A DNA stretch of 64,000 nucleotides, taken from positions 58,139,053-58,203,052 of the forward strand of contig CM060732.1 in NCBI GenBank assembly GCA_030704615.1, read 5' to 3'. This DNA comes from Takakia lepidozioides. Its lineage: Eukaryota; Streptophyta; Takakiopsida; Takakiales; Takakiaceae. The stretch's first letter is position 1, and each line of letters begins with the position of its first letter. Made by a program: the position numbers and the translations under genes. This document shows, in pieces, positions 46,050 through 57,213 of the stretch. The notes beneath the pieces were generated by a model. It did not search any database, was not told where the DNA came from, and saw nothing but the letters and a program-made list of their open reading frames with translations.

Positions 46050-46097
46050 GAGCGTACGCTCGCGCGCTCACGTGCAACGCTCACGCCATTGCGTCGT
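46050..46097 (-). repeat. Right terminal inverted repeat of the DNA transposon
   Basis: Reverse complement contains GGCGTGAGCGTTGCACGTG then AGCGCGCGAGCG, pairing with the left end at 29769-29805. Confidence 0.65.
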
Positions 46098-48661
46098 TGT
46101 GTCGATTACAGGGCTCTGAATAAGGTGACTATCAAAAACCGGTACCCTTTGCCAAGGATCGACGACCTCTTCGATCGGTTGGCAGGAGCGAAGTATTTCA
46201 GCCGGATCGACTTGCGCTCCGGCTATCATCAAATTCGGGTGGCGGAAGGAGATGAGGAGAAGACCGCGTGCAGGACAAGGTATGGTTCATATGAGTTCTT
46301 GGTAATGCCTTTTGGGCTCACCAATGCACCAGCAACATTTAGCACGCTGATGAACAGCCTTTTCCAGGAGTGGTTGGATGACTTTGTGATCGTGTACATC
46401 GACGACATCTTGGTGTATTCGAAAACAAAGGAGGAGCACCTGGAGCACCTCAAAAGGTGTTTCCAGAAATTGCGTGAAGGGAAGCTGTATGCCAAAGCTT
46501 CAAAGTGCAAATTCGGGGTCACAAAAGTGGAGTTCCTGGGGCATGTGATTACACAGGATGGGATTAGAATGGATGACAGAAAGGTGAGGGCAATTTTGGA
46601 CTGGGAGCCTCCGACTTCGGTCCCGGGAGTGCGATCCTTCCTAGGACTCGCCTCCTATTACCGGAAGTATGTGAGAAATTTCGCCAAGATTGCGGGGCCG
46701 CTGTCAGACCTTCTGTGTAAATCTAAAGTCTGGGCATGGAACACATTTTGCAGCCAAGCTTTTGCTGAATTGAAGCAGCGGATGGCGGAAGCTCCAGTCT
46801 TGAAAATCCCGGAGTTCGATCGTCCGTTCGAGATACATACAGATGCATCGGATTTCGCGATCGGGGGTGTACTGATGCAAGAGGGACGTCCAGTGGCTTA
46901 CGAAAGTAAGAAACTGAATGAAGTGGAGCGACGGTGGCCGACTCACGAGAAAGAGATGAAGGCGGTGGTGCACTGTCTTGAGCTTTGGCGCCACTATGTT
47001 GGTTCCAACCTTGTGAAGGTGTTCACGGACAATGTCACGGTGAAGTATTTTACCACGCAACCCAAGTTGTCCCCAAAACAACTTAGGTGGCAAGATACTT
47101 TGGCAATGTTCGACGTGGATATCCAGTACAAACCGGGACGAGACAATGTGGTGGCCGATGCTCTAAGTAGAAAGTAGCAGCTCTTGTTGGTGTACAAGGG
47201 CGAGACGGCGCTCCAAAGGAAGATCCGGAAGGCTTGCCGGAAGGATGAGCTGGCGAAGTCCGTGATGCAGGACTTGAGGATGGGGGTTAAATCGCAGTTC
47301 CACTTGCAAAATGGACTGCTTCGGTATAAGCAAAAGCATCTCTACGTGCCGAAGGGAGGGATCAGAGATAGCCTCTTGCGAGAATGCCATGATAGCCCGC
47401 TTGCGGAGCACGGCGGAGCCAAGCGCACTGCGGCACTCTTGAAGAAAGAGTATTTCTGGCCCAAACTGAGGGAGGAGGCAGAGGAGTATGTCAAGACATG
47501 CACCACATGCCAACAAAACCGAAGCGAGTACAAAAAGCAAGCGGGGCTGTTACAACCCTTGCCAATTCCAGAGGGGACTTGGGAAAGCGTCTCGATGGAT
47601 TTCATGACTGTTATGCCGCTGTCAAAAGGATTCGATGCAATCATGGTGGTGGTGGATAGGTTCAGTAAAATGGGCCATTTCATCCCCACCAAAGAGACGG
47701 CAACGGCGCAGGAGACAGGGGGACTTTACTTTGCCCACGTCTTAAAGCATCATGGAGTCCCGAAGGATATTGTCTCAAACCGCGATCCAAAGTTTACGAG
47801 TAAATTTTGGAGGACACTTTGGAAGAAGATGGGGACGAGGCTGAAGATGAGCACCGCCTTCCGACCTACGACCGACGGCCAAACAGAAAGAGTGAATTCC
47901 GTAGTGAAGCAGATCTTGCAGAATTACGTGTCGGCAGACCAATCAGACTGGGTGGAACACTTGGACGCGGCAGAGTTCTGTTATAATAACACAGAACACT
48001 CCGCAACGGGAGTTTCCCCTTTCGTATTGGTCTATGGAAAAGCACCTCAGGTGCCGACAAGTTGGGCCGCCCAGGACGTTGAGGAACCGGCAGTAGCGGC
48101 GGTACTGGAAGAACGCGAGCGTTTGTTGAAGTCGCAAAGTACAACATTGCCAAAGCTAGGAAACGGTATGAAAGGCAGGCGAATCGGAAGCGGAGGGAAG
48201 TGAAGTTTGAGGCAGGCACGGAGGTCTGGTTGAACATCAAGAATTTCCGACTACCTCCGGAAGTGAGTCCGAAGTTCGTACCCCCGTATGCGGGACCCTT
48301 TCGCATTCGGAAGGTTATGAATGAGGATGTGTATGAATTGGAGCTGCCGGCAAACAGCAAGGTGCATCCAGTATTCCAGGTCTCCATGTTGAAGCCTTAC
48401 TTCAAAGATGAAGCGCGTCCGAATCGGCATCAAGTGTTGCGTCCGCCACCTATGCTGTTGGATCATGAAAATGAACTTGAGTACGAGGTGGAGGCAATAC
48501 TTAAGTCGAGGAGGTTCAAGAACCGAGAAACGGAGTATCTCGTCAAATGGAAGGGCTATCATCATGTGGAGGCATCTTGGGTGCGTGCCTCAGAAATGGG
48601 AAACGCATCCGAGGCGGTTGCAGCTTTCGAAGGGCGACCTCAAAAGCGGAAGAAGCGTTGA
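46098..48661 (+). pseudogene. Element A pol: RT, RNase H, integrase, chromodomain (right half)
   Basis: Resumes the RT interrupted at 29761: [48 protein letters not shown], RNase [22 protein letters not shown] at 47175-47177 replaces the CAG seen at the same place in B (36386) and C (59274). Integrase 47184-48130: zinc-binding [70 protein letters not shown]. One base is missing near 48130. The chromodomain (48470-48610) ends with TGA 48659-48661. Confidence 0.9.
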
Positions 48662-49564
48662 TGGGGACATCAACCTTGGAGCGTGGGGGAGGAAATGCAT
48701 GCTTAGCCCGGCTTAGCTAGCTTAGGAATCCGATTGCAAAAACTTGTATTGTACAAAACGTGCTATAAATGAAATGGCTTCCAAATGTTGTGCGTCCTAT
48801 TTTGTTTGGAATGGTGATGCATGGTATGGTTGGCTAGTGTGTAGAATGCATGCTAGCTTATAAAAGTGGGAGAGGTAAATTGGGTTAATCGTGTGTTTGC
48901 ATAGTGCCGAAATCGGGTGACCCCCATCCAAGGGACAAGGAAACTGGCGCCTTCTTTGGGAGTTCACATGCTAGTGCGCACCTGGCGCGTGCGCATACTA
49001 TAACTGCGCTACCGAGGGGGTTGCCTTGTATGCGGGCTAACGCGGAAGCTACGTGCTTCCGTTCACGTACTATAATCGTGTAGCCTTGGGACGAAGTCGT
49101 AGTGCGGCTTCGGCGTGTTCCCGTACCTCAGGCCAGCATTCCGAGGCGGACCCATTGTAGTGATTGGGGCGCACGGTTAGTTCAAGGTTATCTTCCTAGT
49201 CAAAGAGGGTTCCAGGTGAACCCTTGCTCAAGGTGATGCCAAAAGCGGCATCAGGAGCGATCGCAAGCAATGTTGTTGCAGTAAGGCGATTCGATCCTCG
49301 GGGAGGATCATTCCTTGGCCTTGAAGTAGGCCAAGAAGAGTGCACTGGGAGGAGCTGGAGAGGCTCCACCCTTGGCCGGGACTTGGAGGAAGTCGGCCGA
49401 ACTAGCTAGTGGAGAGTAGAGTCAAGTGTGGGGTTTGGTTCTTTGCCATGGGACGCCATGGTGCGGAAACAAACTCCTTGATGTGGGACGCCACAACTTG
49501 GATGTTCGTTTCTACAAAATGGACAAGTCGATGAGGACATCGACTCCATGTTGGTAGGGGTGTG
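48662..49564 (+). other. Element A 3' untranslated region
   Basis: Same conserved non-coding sequence as in B and C; an inverted copy lies at 28942-29576. Confidence 0.75.
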
Positions 49565-50289
49565 TGTCGCGGCCCTTTGCCTTGAGGGCAGGGGGTCGGG
49601 ACACATGAGGGCTGCCCCTGTGGTGGGGGCAGCGGCAGCGATAGGTATGGGGGGCTGAAGCACCCTTGAGTGCCCAAGGCACTCAAGGAGGCGGAGGCGC
49701 TCACTAGGTGGAGCCCCACACACCGGGTTGCGGTGGGGGTGGCTCCACAAGGGGTGTGGTAGCTTAGCGGACTTAGTGGGGGTGGCATAGGACTCACCAT
49801 GGGGGCGGAGACCTCGTGGTGGGAGTCGTGGGGAGTCTTGGGACTCATCACGGTCCATAGGGGCCGTGGTGAGTGGGCCAAGACTCACCGCGACTCATCA
49901 CCGGGAATCGAGGGTTTTCGTGGTGTTTGCCATAAAATGGCATGGCTGGTTGTGAAACCCCCGCGGACAGCTACAAAAGTATATATAAGGGGAGTAGTGA
50001 CCCCAAGAACGGTGCAAGCCCGTTGGTGACCAAAAACTAGTGAGTAAGCGAGCGAGCCGGAAAGCGACCAAAGAGTGGGGAGCTGTTCCGGACTGCCATC
50101 TACCAAAGGGAATTCCACTAGGCCCAAAGAGGTGGAGGGTTTAGTGGGAGAGCGAAGGGGGACCGTTATGTCCCGGTGAGCAGCCGAAGCTCCAAATTGG
50201 CCCGGCGGCCAGGTTTGGGAGTCAGGTGCGCGCATCAAAGCGAGTAACTATGACTTGAAGGGGAGCTTACCGAAGTGAGGTGCGCGATA
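49565..50289 (+). repeat. 3' LTR of element A
   Basis: 725 bp, TGTCGCGGCC to GTGCGCGATA (terminal CA mutated to TA). TATATATAAGG promoter box at about 49980. Confidence 0.88.
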
Positions 50290-50299
50290 CTGCGTTAGT

Positions 50300-50560
50300 T
50301 ATTGCAAGGGATTGCAGAAAGTTGCGGGTAGTGTGGTGGTTAAGAGCAATGAATGATAAACACGAGGTATGGTGTTCAAATCTCGTTATGTTGGGTCTGC
50401 TGGTCTGTTGGAGGGTCCAAGCCGGTTCGCTAGAGGGGGGGTTCTGCCCCCTCTGCTGGAGAGGTGCCAGTCTGCTAGAAGGTTGGAGTCGGTCTATTGG
50501 AGGGTCTCCCCAGTCCGCTAGAAGGTCCGCCACGGTAGATTAACAAGAACTTAAAAAAAT
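50300..50560 (+). repeat. Possible tRNA-derived SINE-like sequence
   Basis: GTGTGGTGGTTAAGAGC near 50330 followed 35 bp later by GTGTTCAAATCTCG resembles tRNA A-box and B-box spacing. The following 150 bp contain degenerate GGTCTGCTGG/GCTAGAAGG words. No tRNA fold closes properly, so this is a remnant or SINE head at best. Confidence 0.35.
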
Positions 50561-50983
50561 TTCAGAATCTCGACGACCCGGGCGGTGGGTTTATGAGCTC
50601 ACCCCAAGGGTCGTACTGGCGGGGCCCGCCCGTGCATTCATGACCCTATTATTAAACAATGAGAGGCGGTTGAAATTTCCCTCCCTAGAGTCTCAAAATA
50701 GAATAAGGCTAACGTAAAACCATAAAACCATCTAAAATTTAGAAATTTTCCAAACCACTCTTGTGTGGCCACTCCCCAACGTTATCCGTAATCTAGGATT
50801 AGCCTAAAGGGAGGTATTGTCCCTGCGGGGCAGGGCACATTAATGTGCCATTAATGGGATTTTGCCATTAATGCCAAGAGTCAACCCCCTCCCCATTACT
50901 CCTCACCATGCACGCGGGCCCTACCATGCTCTATGAGCCTCATTGCGACAGATTGTATCCTTCATATCAACAATGAGTTTCCC
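50561..50983. other. Putative 3' non-coding end of element D
   Basis: Contains the palindrome GCACATTAATGTGC near 50827 and repeated CCATTAATG. No LTR of D could be delimited without a second copy. Confidence 0.3.
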
Positions 50984-53035
50984 TTACTCTATTATCTCAG
51001 CTTCTGTCCTCATACATCTCTCCCCTTGTCTGTTAACTTCTAATGCAGTTTGCTCTAGAGCAGTTGTGAGTGTAGCACATTGTATGGTCATCTTCTGATG
51101 TACTGCCTCCAACTCTGTATGTAGTACGTTCACTTCTTGCAACTTGCCCTCATGCTTCACCTGCAATTGGTATAACTGTTGCTTATGTGCTTCATGCAAC
51201 TGGTCCTACTCGAGACGTGCTTCAATCAAATGTCCCTTGGCCAACTACAAGGTAGCCTTTGTGTCCTCCAACTCTTGCTGTAACTTGAGATTGACCTCCT
51301 CATCTACCTTGTTAGCACACTCAGTGGCAATTCGAGCCTCAAACTCCTTCCTGAGTTCCTCCCTCAAAGCTGCCAATTGGGTAGATGGAACATGGGATTT
51401 CACAGAAGTGCCCAACAAATTAAGTGTCATGCTTATGGAACTCATAAGCATGGCCTGCTAGGGGTCATCATGGTGAACTTGTTGTTGTTCTCCCTCAGTG
51501 TGATGCCTCACCAACCATTCAGGCCATTGCCCCACCAAATCCTCTTCCTGAACCACCCCATCCTCCACAGGTGCTGCAGTGTCCTTATATTCTACCCCTG
51601 GTACCTCCATCACAGGTGTGGGTATTACATGCACAGCAGGGTTTTCCCTGGAAAAACGCTGCACCTCTGGAACCACTGATTCCCTTACTAAGCCAGAGTT
51701 TTCATAGAGAAGGTCACCCTTCTCAATTTCTGCCACGACCTGCTCTGTAGTGGGAATGTCCAACATTTCTCCGTCCAGAGCAATTGGGGGTGGTGTCACA
51801 GTATGTTCTAACTGTGGAACCTCTGAGGCAACTGAGTCAACTGGTACCGAAGTGACTTCTTCTTCCCTCTCCAAAGGCCGTGCTTCCAATAATAACAGCC
51901 CTCTGTGCTGTTGTGCCCCATCCTACACAAGAGCTTGGGAAACATCATCTTGCGGTTTTCGTGAAGCCAGTGGATCCGCCACTACAGTCATACCCCGCTT
52001 CTGTCTCTTAGACAGGTGTTGCCCTGCCAGTCCACCCTCACTATGTGAAGAGCCCTGCTCTTCAATTGCAGTGGTTACTGCCTCAAACACTCTCATCTCC
52101 TTACGTTCCCGAGTATCAAGTATGCAAGAGTCAAGAATGATTTGGGCAATGACTGGACCAGACACAATGATCGGAGACTTAGCAGTAGTGCCCTGTAACC
52201 TCTTCATCTCGTCCACCAGACCATTGTACATTAACTCCGCCCAAGCTACATCATTTCCCCTCAAAGCTTTCAGGATCTCCTTTGTGAATGACCTGCTTAA
52301 ATATTGTTGGTTCTGTTTCATGGCAAACAGAACGTTCAATATTTGGCCAACTTCTCTGAGCCCTGGGTACTCGGCTTTGGTACAAACGTAACCTTGAGTC
52401 TTAAAGAAACTCCCTTCTTGGAACAAATTCCCTATCTGCAATCTTGCCCTGTGCTCATCCACATCCACATGACCTGATGGCAAATCAAACAATTGCTACA
52501 AGTACTGGTGAGTAATTTCTATATCTACTCCCCTTACCTGGGTAACTCCTGTCCGAGGCTCAAAGTTATGAAGAAATTGAATCATATACTGCCGATGATG
52601 CAAGGACCAGTCCTTGCGTAGTAGCCCCTCCAATCGCAACTCCCTTAGTAGCTGCACTGCCTGCGGTGTAGCAATTGTTTGCTTCTGCAGAATTGTGGTG
52701 CTTTTCACCCTGATATCCTCCATTCCCCTCACTCTCTTCATTCTAGACAAACAAAAAGGCTTTGTTTGAAACAGCTGAAGGAAAGCTTGCAGGGCACAGA
52801 GCATGAAGGTATGGTTTGCACAGAATGGAACAGGTAAGTATGTGTAAGCCTGTGGGGCTTGTAAGTATCGAGTGAAAGAAAATGTACTCTCAATTCGTCC
52901 GTCCTTGCGCCACTGCGTGAGAAGTAAAACGAGTGTGTAATCCATTACATCCGCCATAGCTACAAAGCTAGTGCTTTGATTGCCCCTTCCGTCGAGACAC
53001 TGGCTATTCGGAGCCACCCCGACTCTTCCGCTCAT
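50984..53035 (-). pseudogene. Element D downstream ORF with coiled coil; interrupted by TAG codons
   Basis: One continuous frame from ATG 53035 (MSGRVGVAPNSQ) broken by TAG at 52496, 51923, 51458, 51245 and 51206, then TAA at 50984 (left coordinates of each codon). The middle is Glu/Val/Pro-rich. The 3' third (51450-50990) has strong heptad character (EELRKEFEARI, LQQELEDTKATL, LTTALEQTALEV), a coiled coil. The TAGs sit next to Gln-rich or coiled-coil stretches where Gln would fit. No known family recognised. Its position after integrase is that of an env-like or additional ORF in some plant gypsy elements. Confidence 0.5.
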
Positions 53036-53041
53036 AACACT

Positions 53042-53821
53042 TCATATTTCTTGTTCTTGTTTCTTGGAGGGAACCACCCTCATGTAATTCGCACTCCTGA
53101 TTGGCTGTGGCCTGATTAGGTAACTTCTTAATTCCACCCCCCTCCGTGGACATTCCCACCTGGAATGTCCAGTAGGACAGCACATGTGGCATAGGTCCCT
53201 CTTTTCTGTACTCGGAAAGGGTTCCGTTACCCTTACTCTGAATGCATTAATGGGCCCACAAATAGTCTTAGCTGATGTACCGGGTAGGTACTTTGACGGC
53301 CTGATTTGTCCTCTTGCATGATGAGTCCCACTCTTGCAATTGATGCAGTGCGGTGTGCTTCGCCTTAGTGGCCACGTGTCCGTTTCTAGACATGCCCCCG
53401 ACTTCCCCTCTCCGCGTAGCATATTCTCCAAGTTTGACTTCCAAACTTCTTCTTCACTTGATGGCCACTTTTCTGACGTTAACCCACGTCCACCTGTCAC
53501 TGACCTAATGGACTGTGTAACCTGCATGGGCTGTGTTGGGCTGTGACAGGCTGTGTGGCACTGTGGTGGGCTGTGAAAGGCTGTGTGACACTGTGATGGG
53601 CTGTGATAGGGTGTGTCACGTTGTGATGGGCTGTGATAGGCTGTGTGACACTGTGATGGGCTGTGATATCTATGCAAACACTTGTACTTCCCGCCCTGGT
53701 CATACATGCTCGGCTTAGCGACAAGTGCTCTGTACTCCGTTGATATCACTGGTGTAGCTCGTAACTATTTTTGCGTTTCAACATGCAAATCGTGCTGCAA
53801 TGATTTGTCACGGATACCACT
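53042..53821 (-). pseudogene. Element D region after integrase: CCHC zinc knuckle and HSPSQ repeats
   Basis: In frame with the integrase above but separated by TAG at 53822-53824 and 53765-53767, it runs to TGA at 53042-53044. It encodes several tandem (Y)HSPSQCHTA-like repeats (53530-53670) and a C-x2-C-x4-H-x4-C zinc knuckle, CHMCCPTGHSRWEC, at about 53175. A nucleocapsid-type knuckle downstream of integrase is an unusual order; it may be a shuffled gag remnant. Confidence 0.5.
53530..53670. repeat. GTGATGGGCTGTGATAGGCTGT minisatellite
   Basis: Tandem ~30-bp units built from GGGCTGTGATAGGCTGTGTGACACT variants, in the coding strand giving HSPSQ repeats. Confidence 0.85.
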
Positions 53822-55425
53822 CTACCCCTTCAACTTATTGACATTGACTCTTCCCAACATTTCTTTGTTAATGGTTTGTAACATGGCGGTGTTATTATCA
53901 TACATCTTCTGTATGACATAAGGTCCTTTCCATGGCGATTTAAGCTTAGAAGCTTTAATCTTCCCCTTCTTCTGCAACCACAATACCAAATCTCCCGACT
54001 TAAAAGTCTTTAATTTACCTTCATCAAACTGATCCTTCCTCTTCATCTGAATTCTGGTCATGTTATCAGCTGCATCAGCACGTACTTCTTCCACATGGTA
54101 TAATTCATGTTTCCTGACCTTAATTGAATCTTCCAATTCCATTCTCCTTCCCCATTCAGTTCTCATGGTAGGTAACAAGAATTCCACTGGAAGTAAAGCT
54201 TCCATACCATAAACTAATTGGAATGGTGTATACTTAGTGGTGACTTTATATGAAGTCCTATAAGACCACAAAGCTGTCAGCAGCTTTGTATCCCAATCTG
54301 TTCTGTTTGCATTGACTATCTTAGCCAAGATAGTACATAGTATTTTGTTGGTAGCCTCTGCCTGCCCATTACCCTGTGGGTAATATGTTGTACTCTTCCT
54401 ATGCACAATCATGAACTCTTTAGTCAATAGTTCTATGGTCTCAATAATGAAGTGACTTCCCTGGTCACTGATAAATTCCAGGGGACAGCCAAATCGTGTA
54501 AGTATGTTCTCATACAGGAACCTTGTTGTGGACTTAGCTGTGTTGTCCCTCAGAGCTTTAGCTTCCACCCACTTTGTAGTATAATCAGTGGCTGTGATTA
54601 TATACTTGTTATGTGTATTCTTGGCTGGTGGGTTAATTGGTCCAACAAAGTCTAGTCCCCATTTCTGAAATGGTTCAGTAGGCATCGGTGGATGCAAAGC
54701 CATCTTCCCAGATCTCTGCAATGGTCCTAGCCTCTGACACTCATCACAACTCTGACAATACTTGTGTACATCCTTGAACAAAGTAGGCCACCAGTAACCT
54801 GCAAGTAGTATCTTTCTACTGGTAGTCTCTTCTCCAAAATGACCTCCAGCCACTCCTTTATGAACTTCCTCCAAAACTTTATTTACTTCATGGTGGTACA
54901 AGCATCGTTTAAGTACTCTATCAGGTCCTAGCTTATACATTATGCCCCCTACCATAGTATAAGGTAAAGCCTTGATAGTGATTCTCTTCCTCTGCTCCTT
55001 ACCATAACTAGGTGGGCACTGACCATGAGTAAGGTAGTATCTGATTGGCCACTGCCAATCTAACGAGTCATCTGCACTTCCCTGCACCTCCACCGCAAAT
55101 AAACTCGCATCAGGTAATTGGTCGTCTACTCCTGTGGCGGGCTCTCCTATTGATAGGCGTGACAAGTGATCTGCCACAAGATGCAAACGGCCAGGCTTGT
55201 AAACAACTTCGAACTCAAACTCGTGCAAGATTATTAACCACCTTGCTATCCTTCCACTTATCAAAGGTTTGTTCACCAGATATATCAGAGCCTGGTGATC
55301 TACATAAAACATAAACTTTCTTCCCAATAGGTAATGCCTGAATTTCTTGACTGCATAAATCATTGCCAGTGCTTCTCTTTCGGTTGTGCTATAGTTCCTT
55401 TCAGCACTGTTCATCAACCTCCTAG
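53822..55425 (-). CDS. Element D pol: RNase H and integrase (interrupted upstream by element C)
   Basis: Begins after the TSD with [20 protein letters not shown] (RNase H), [15 protein letters not shown], then integrase: [20 protein letters not shown] ... CQSCDECQR (zinc-binding), [34 protein letters not shown] (DDE residues present). It ends NVNKLKG followed by TAG. It is intact over 530 codons once the LTR-derived start is excluded. Lineage differs from A-C: no chromodomain, and the RT (63141-64000) is Athila/Tat-like in style. Confidence 0.85.
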
Positions 55426-56141
55426 TGTCGCGGCCCTTTGCCTTGAGGGCAGGGGGTCGGGACAAATGAGGGGCTGCCCCTGTGGTGGGGGCAGCGGCAG
55501 CGATAGGTATGGGGGGCTGAAGCACCCTTGAGTGCCCAAGGCACTCAAGGAGGCGGAGGCGCTCACTAGGTGGAGCCCCGCACACCGGGTTGCGGTGGGG
55601 GTGGCTCCACAAGGGGTGGTGGTAGCTTCGCGGGACTTAGTGGGGGTGGCATAGGACTCACCATGGGGGCGGAGACCTCGTGGTGGGAGTCTTGGGACTC
55701 ATCATGGTCCATAGGGGTCGTGGTGAGTGGGCCAAGACTCACCGCGACTCATCACCAGGAGTCGAGGGTTTTCGTGGTGGTTCTCCATAAAATGGCATGG
55801 CTGGTTGTGAAACACCCGCGGACAGCTACAGAAGTATATATAGGGAGTAGTAACCCCGAGAACGGTGCAAGCCTGTTGGTGACCAAAAACTAGTGAGTAA
55901 GCGAGCGAGCCGGAAAATGACCAAAGAGTGGGGAGCTGTTCCGGACTGCCAACTACCAAAGGGAATTCCCGCTGGTTCCAAATCGGTGGAGGGTTCTTTG
56001 GGAGTTCAAAGGGGGACCGTTATGTGCCGGTGAGCAGTCGAAGCTCCAAGTTGGTCCGGCGGCCAGGTTGGGAGTTAGGCGCGCGCATCAAGCTACCAAC
56101 TAAGACTTGAAGGGGAGCTTACCAAAGTGAGGTGCACGACA
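55426..56141 (+). repeat. 5' LTR of element C
   Basis: 716 bp, TGTCGCGGCC to GTGCACGACA. TATATATAGG at 55835-55844 is the probable Pol II promoter. Confidence 0.92.
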
Positions 56142-56143
56142 CT

Positions 56144-56155
56144 TGGTATCAGAGC
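56144..56155 (+). other. Primer binding site, element C
   Basis: TGGTATCAGAGC two bases after the LTR; complementary to initiator Met-tRNA. Confidence 0.92.
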
Positions 56156-56196
56156 TTAGAGTTCAGTACGTGATCGTCCTTGGGATTGGCCTCATC

Positions 56197-57213
56197 ATGG
56201 GGTCAGGCAAGCCAAAGCGAAAGCGGAACGGCCCAAAAGATGATGATCCTGGTGAGCCCGATGGGGGCGACGTGTCACCGAGGCGGCCATTTGAGGAAAC
56301 GATGCATGTCTCCAAAAACAAGGCCACTCAAGAGCGGGAGGAATCTGAGGAGTCGGAGCCCGAGGAATCCCTGAGAGCTCCGACCGACCAACAGATGCCT
56401 CCCATGCCGGCAGCCTTTTGGGAAGGGTTGTTGGCGCAATTTGGCGGGACGTTGAAAGACGTGTTGAAGGCGGCTAATGCCACTCCCACTAAGGCAAAAT
56501 TTAAGGTGAAGCCTAAGGAACCCGGCACCTTCGAGGGCGTCCAAAATCGGAAGGCACTCAACACCTGGCTCCTAGAGCTAGAGCTAGAGCAGTACTTCCG
56601 GGCGGCCAAGTTGAGTGACGAGGACCGGGTGGAAGTGGCTCCCACCTATTTGAGGGGCTATGCTCAACAATGGTGGCAGAAACGCCTTCACGACCGAGGT
56701 CCAAGCCCGGAAACCTTGAATTGGAGTGGGTTCAAGGAATTGATGAAAAGGCAGTTTGTGCCCCTCAACGCGTCCTGGCTTGCCCGGGACAAGATGAGGA
56801 ATTTGAAGCAAACAGATGACATTCGGGGATATGTCCAGGCTTTCAATGTGTTGTTGCTCGAAGTCGCGGACATGGCAGAACCAGAAATGGTCTTCAACTT
56901 TGTGGCGGGACTGGCCCCATGGGCTAGGCGGAAGTTGGAGGAGAAGCCACCTAAGACTTTGAACGAGGCAATTGAGAGGGCTAAATGTTTCTCGGATGTC
57001 CCTAGGGGTGAAAGACAAGGCCGTACGGAGCTGAACCACAAGAAGACCCGGTGGGAAGGTGACGCCTTCCGACCGGAAAAGAAGTGGGATAGGCCGCGGC
57101 GACAATGGCACGTGGAAATCGAAGGGAGGGCCTTCACAAGTCAAGGCGGCACCCGGTGCTTCAAAAGGAAAAGCGGGTGGAGCGGCCTATGGCGGACAGA
57201 AGGCGACCTTTGA
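56197..57213 (+). CDS. Element C gag
   Basis: The ATG at 56197 opens [20 protein letters not shown]. The basic N-terminus and acidic stretch ([11 protein letters not shown]) are followed by the gag core [20 protein letters not shown] (with a two-codon LE duplication relative to B), [34 protein letters not shown]. The useful frame probably shifts to the pol frame between 57095 and 57150; the annotated stop at 57211 is out of the zinc-knuckle frame. Confidence 0.85.
   Translation: MGSGKPKRKRNGPKDDDPGEPDGGDVSPRRPFEETMHVSKNKATQEREESEESEPEESLRAPTDQQMPPMPAAFWEGLLAQFGGTLKDVLKAANATPTKAKFKVKPKEPGTFEGVQNRKALNTWLLELELEQYFRAAKLSDEDRVEVAPTYLRGYAQQWWQKRLHDRGPSPETLNWSGFKELMKRQFVPLNASWLARDKMRNLKQTDDIRGYVQAFNVLLLEVADMAEPEMVFNFVAGLAPWARRKLEEKPPKTLNEAIERAKCFSDVPRGERQGRTELNHKKTRWEGDAFRPEKKWDRPRRQWHVEIEGRAFTSQGGTRCFKRKSGWSGLWRTEGDL

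Larger units (their letters stand above)
29762..46097. mobile_element. 16.3-kb MULE-like DNA transposon carrying a methyltransferase-like gene
   Basis: Flanked by a 15-16 bp duplication (TGTGTCGATTACAGG(G), 29746-29761 and 46098-46113) of element A's RT. Ends are imperfect inverted repeats rich in GGCGTGAGC, CACGTGAGCGCG and GAGCG. CCACGTCA recurs three times in the left 110 bp and four times in the right 165 bp. Two divergent genes occupy the interior: minus 30460-41021 (methyltransferase-like) and plus 42011-45482 (transposase). Removing the insert restores a continuous RT sequence as in element C (58200). It contains gypsy element B (32514-39503), so the original element was about 9.3 kb. 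Class assignment rests on the transposase; the target duplication is longer than the 8-11 bp usual for MULEs. Confidence 0.75.

Noticed and set aside
50323-50395. Functional tRNA gene
   Set aside because: A- and B-box-like words are present, but no cloverleaf closes and no clear anticodon stem is seen.
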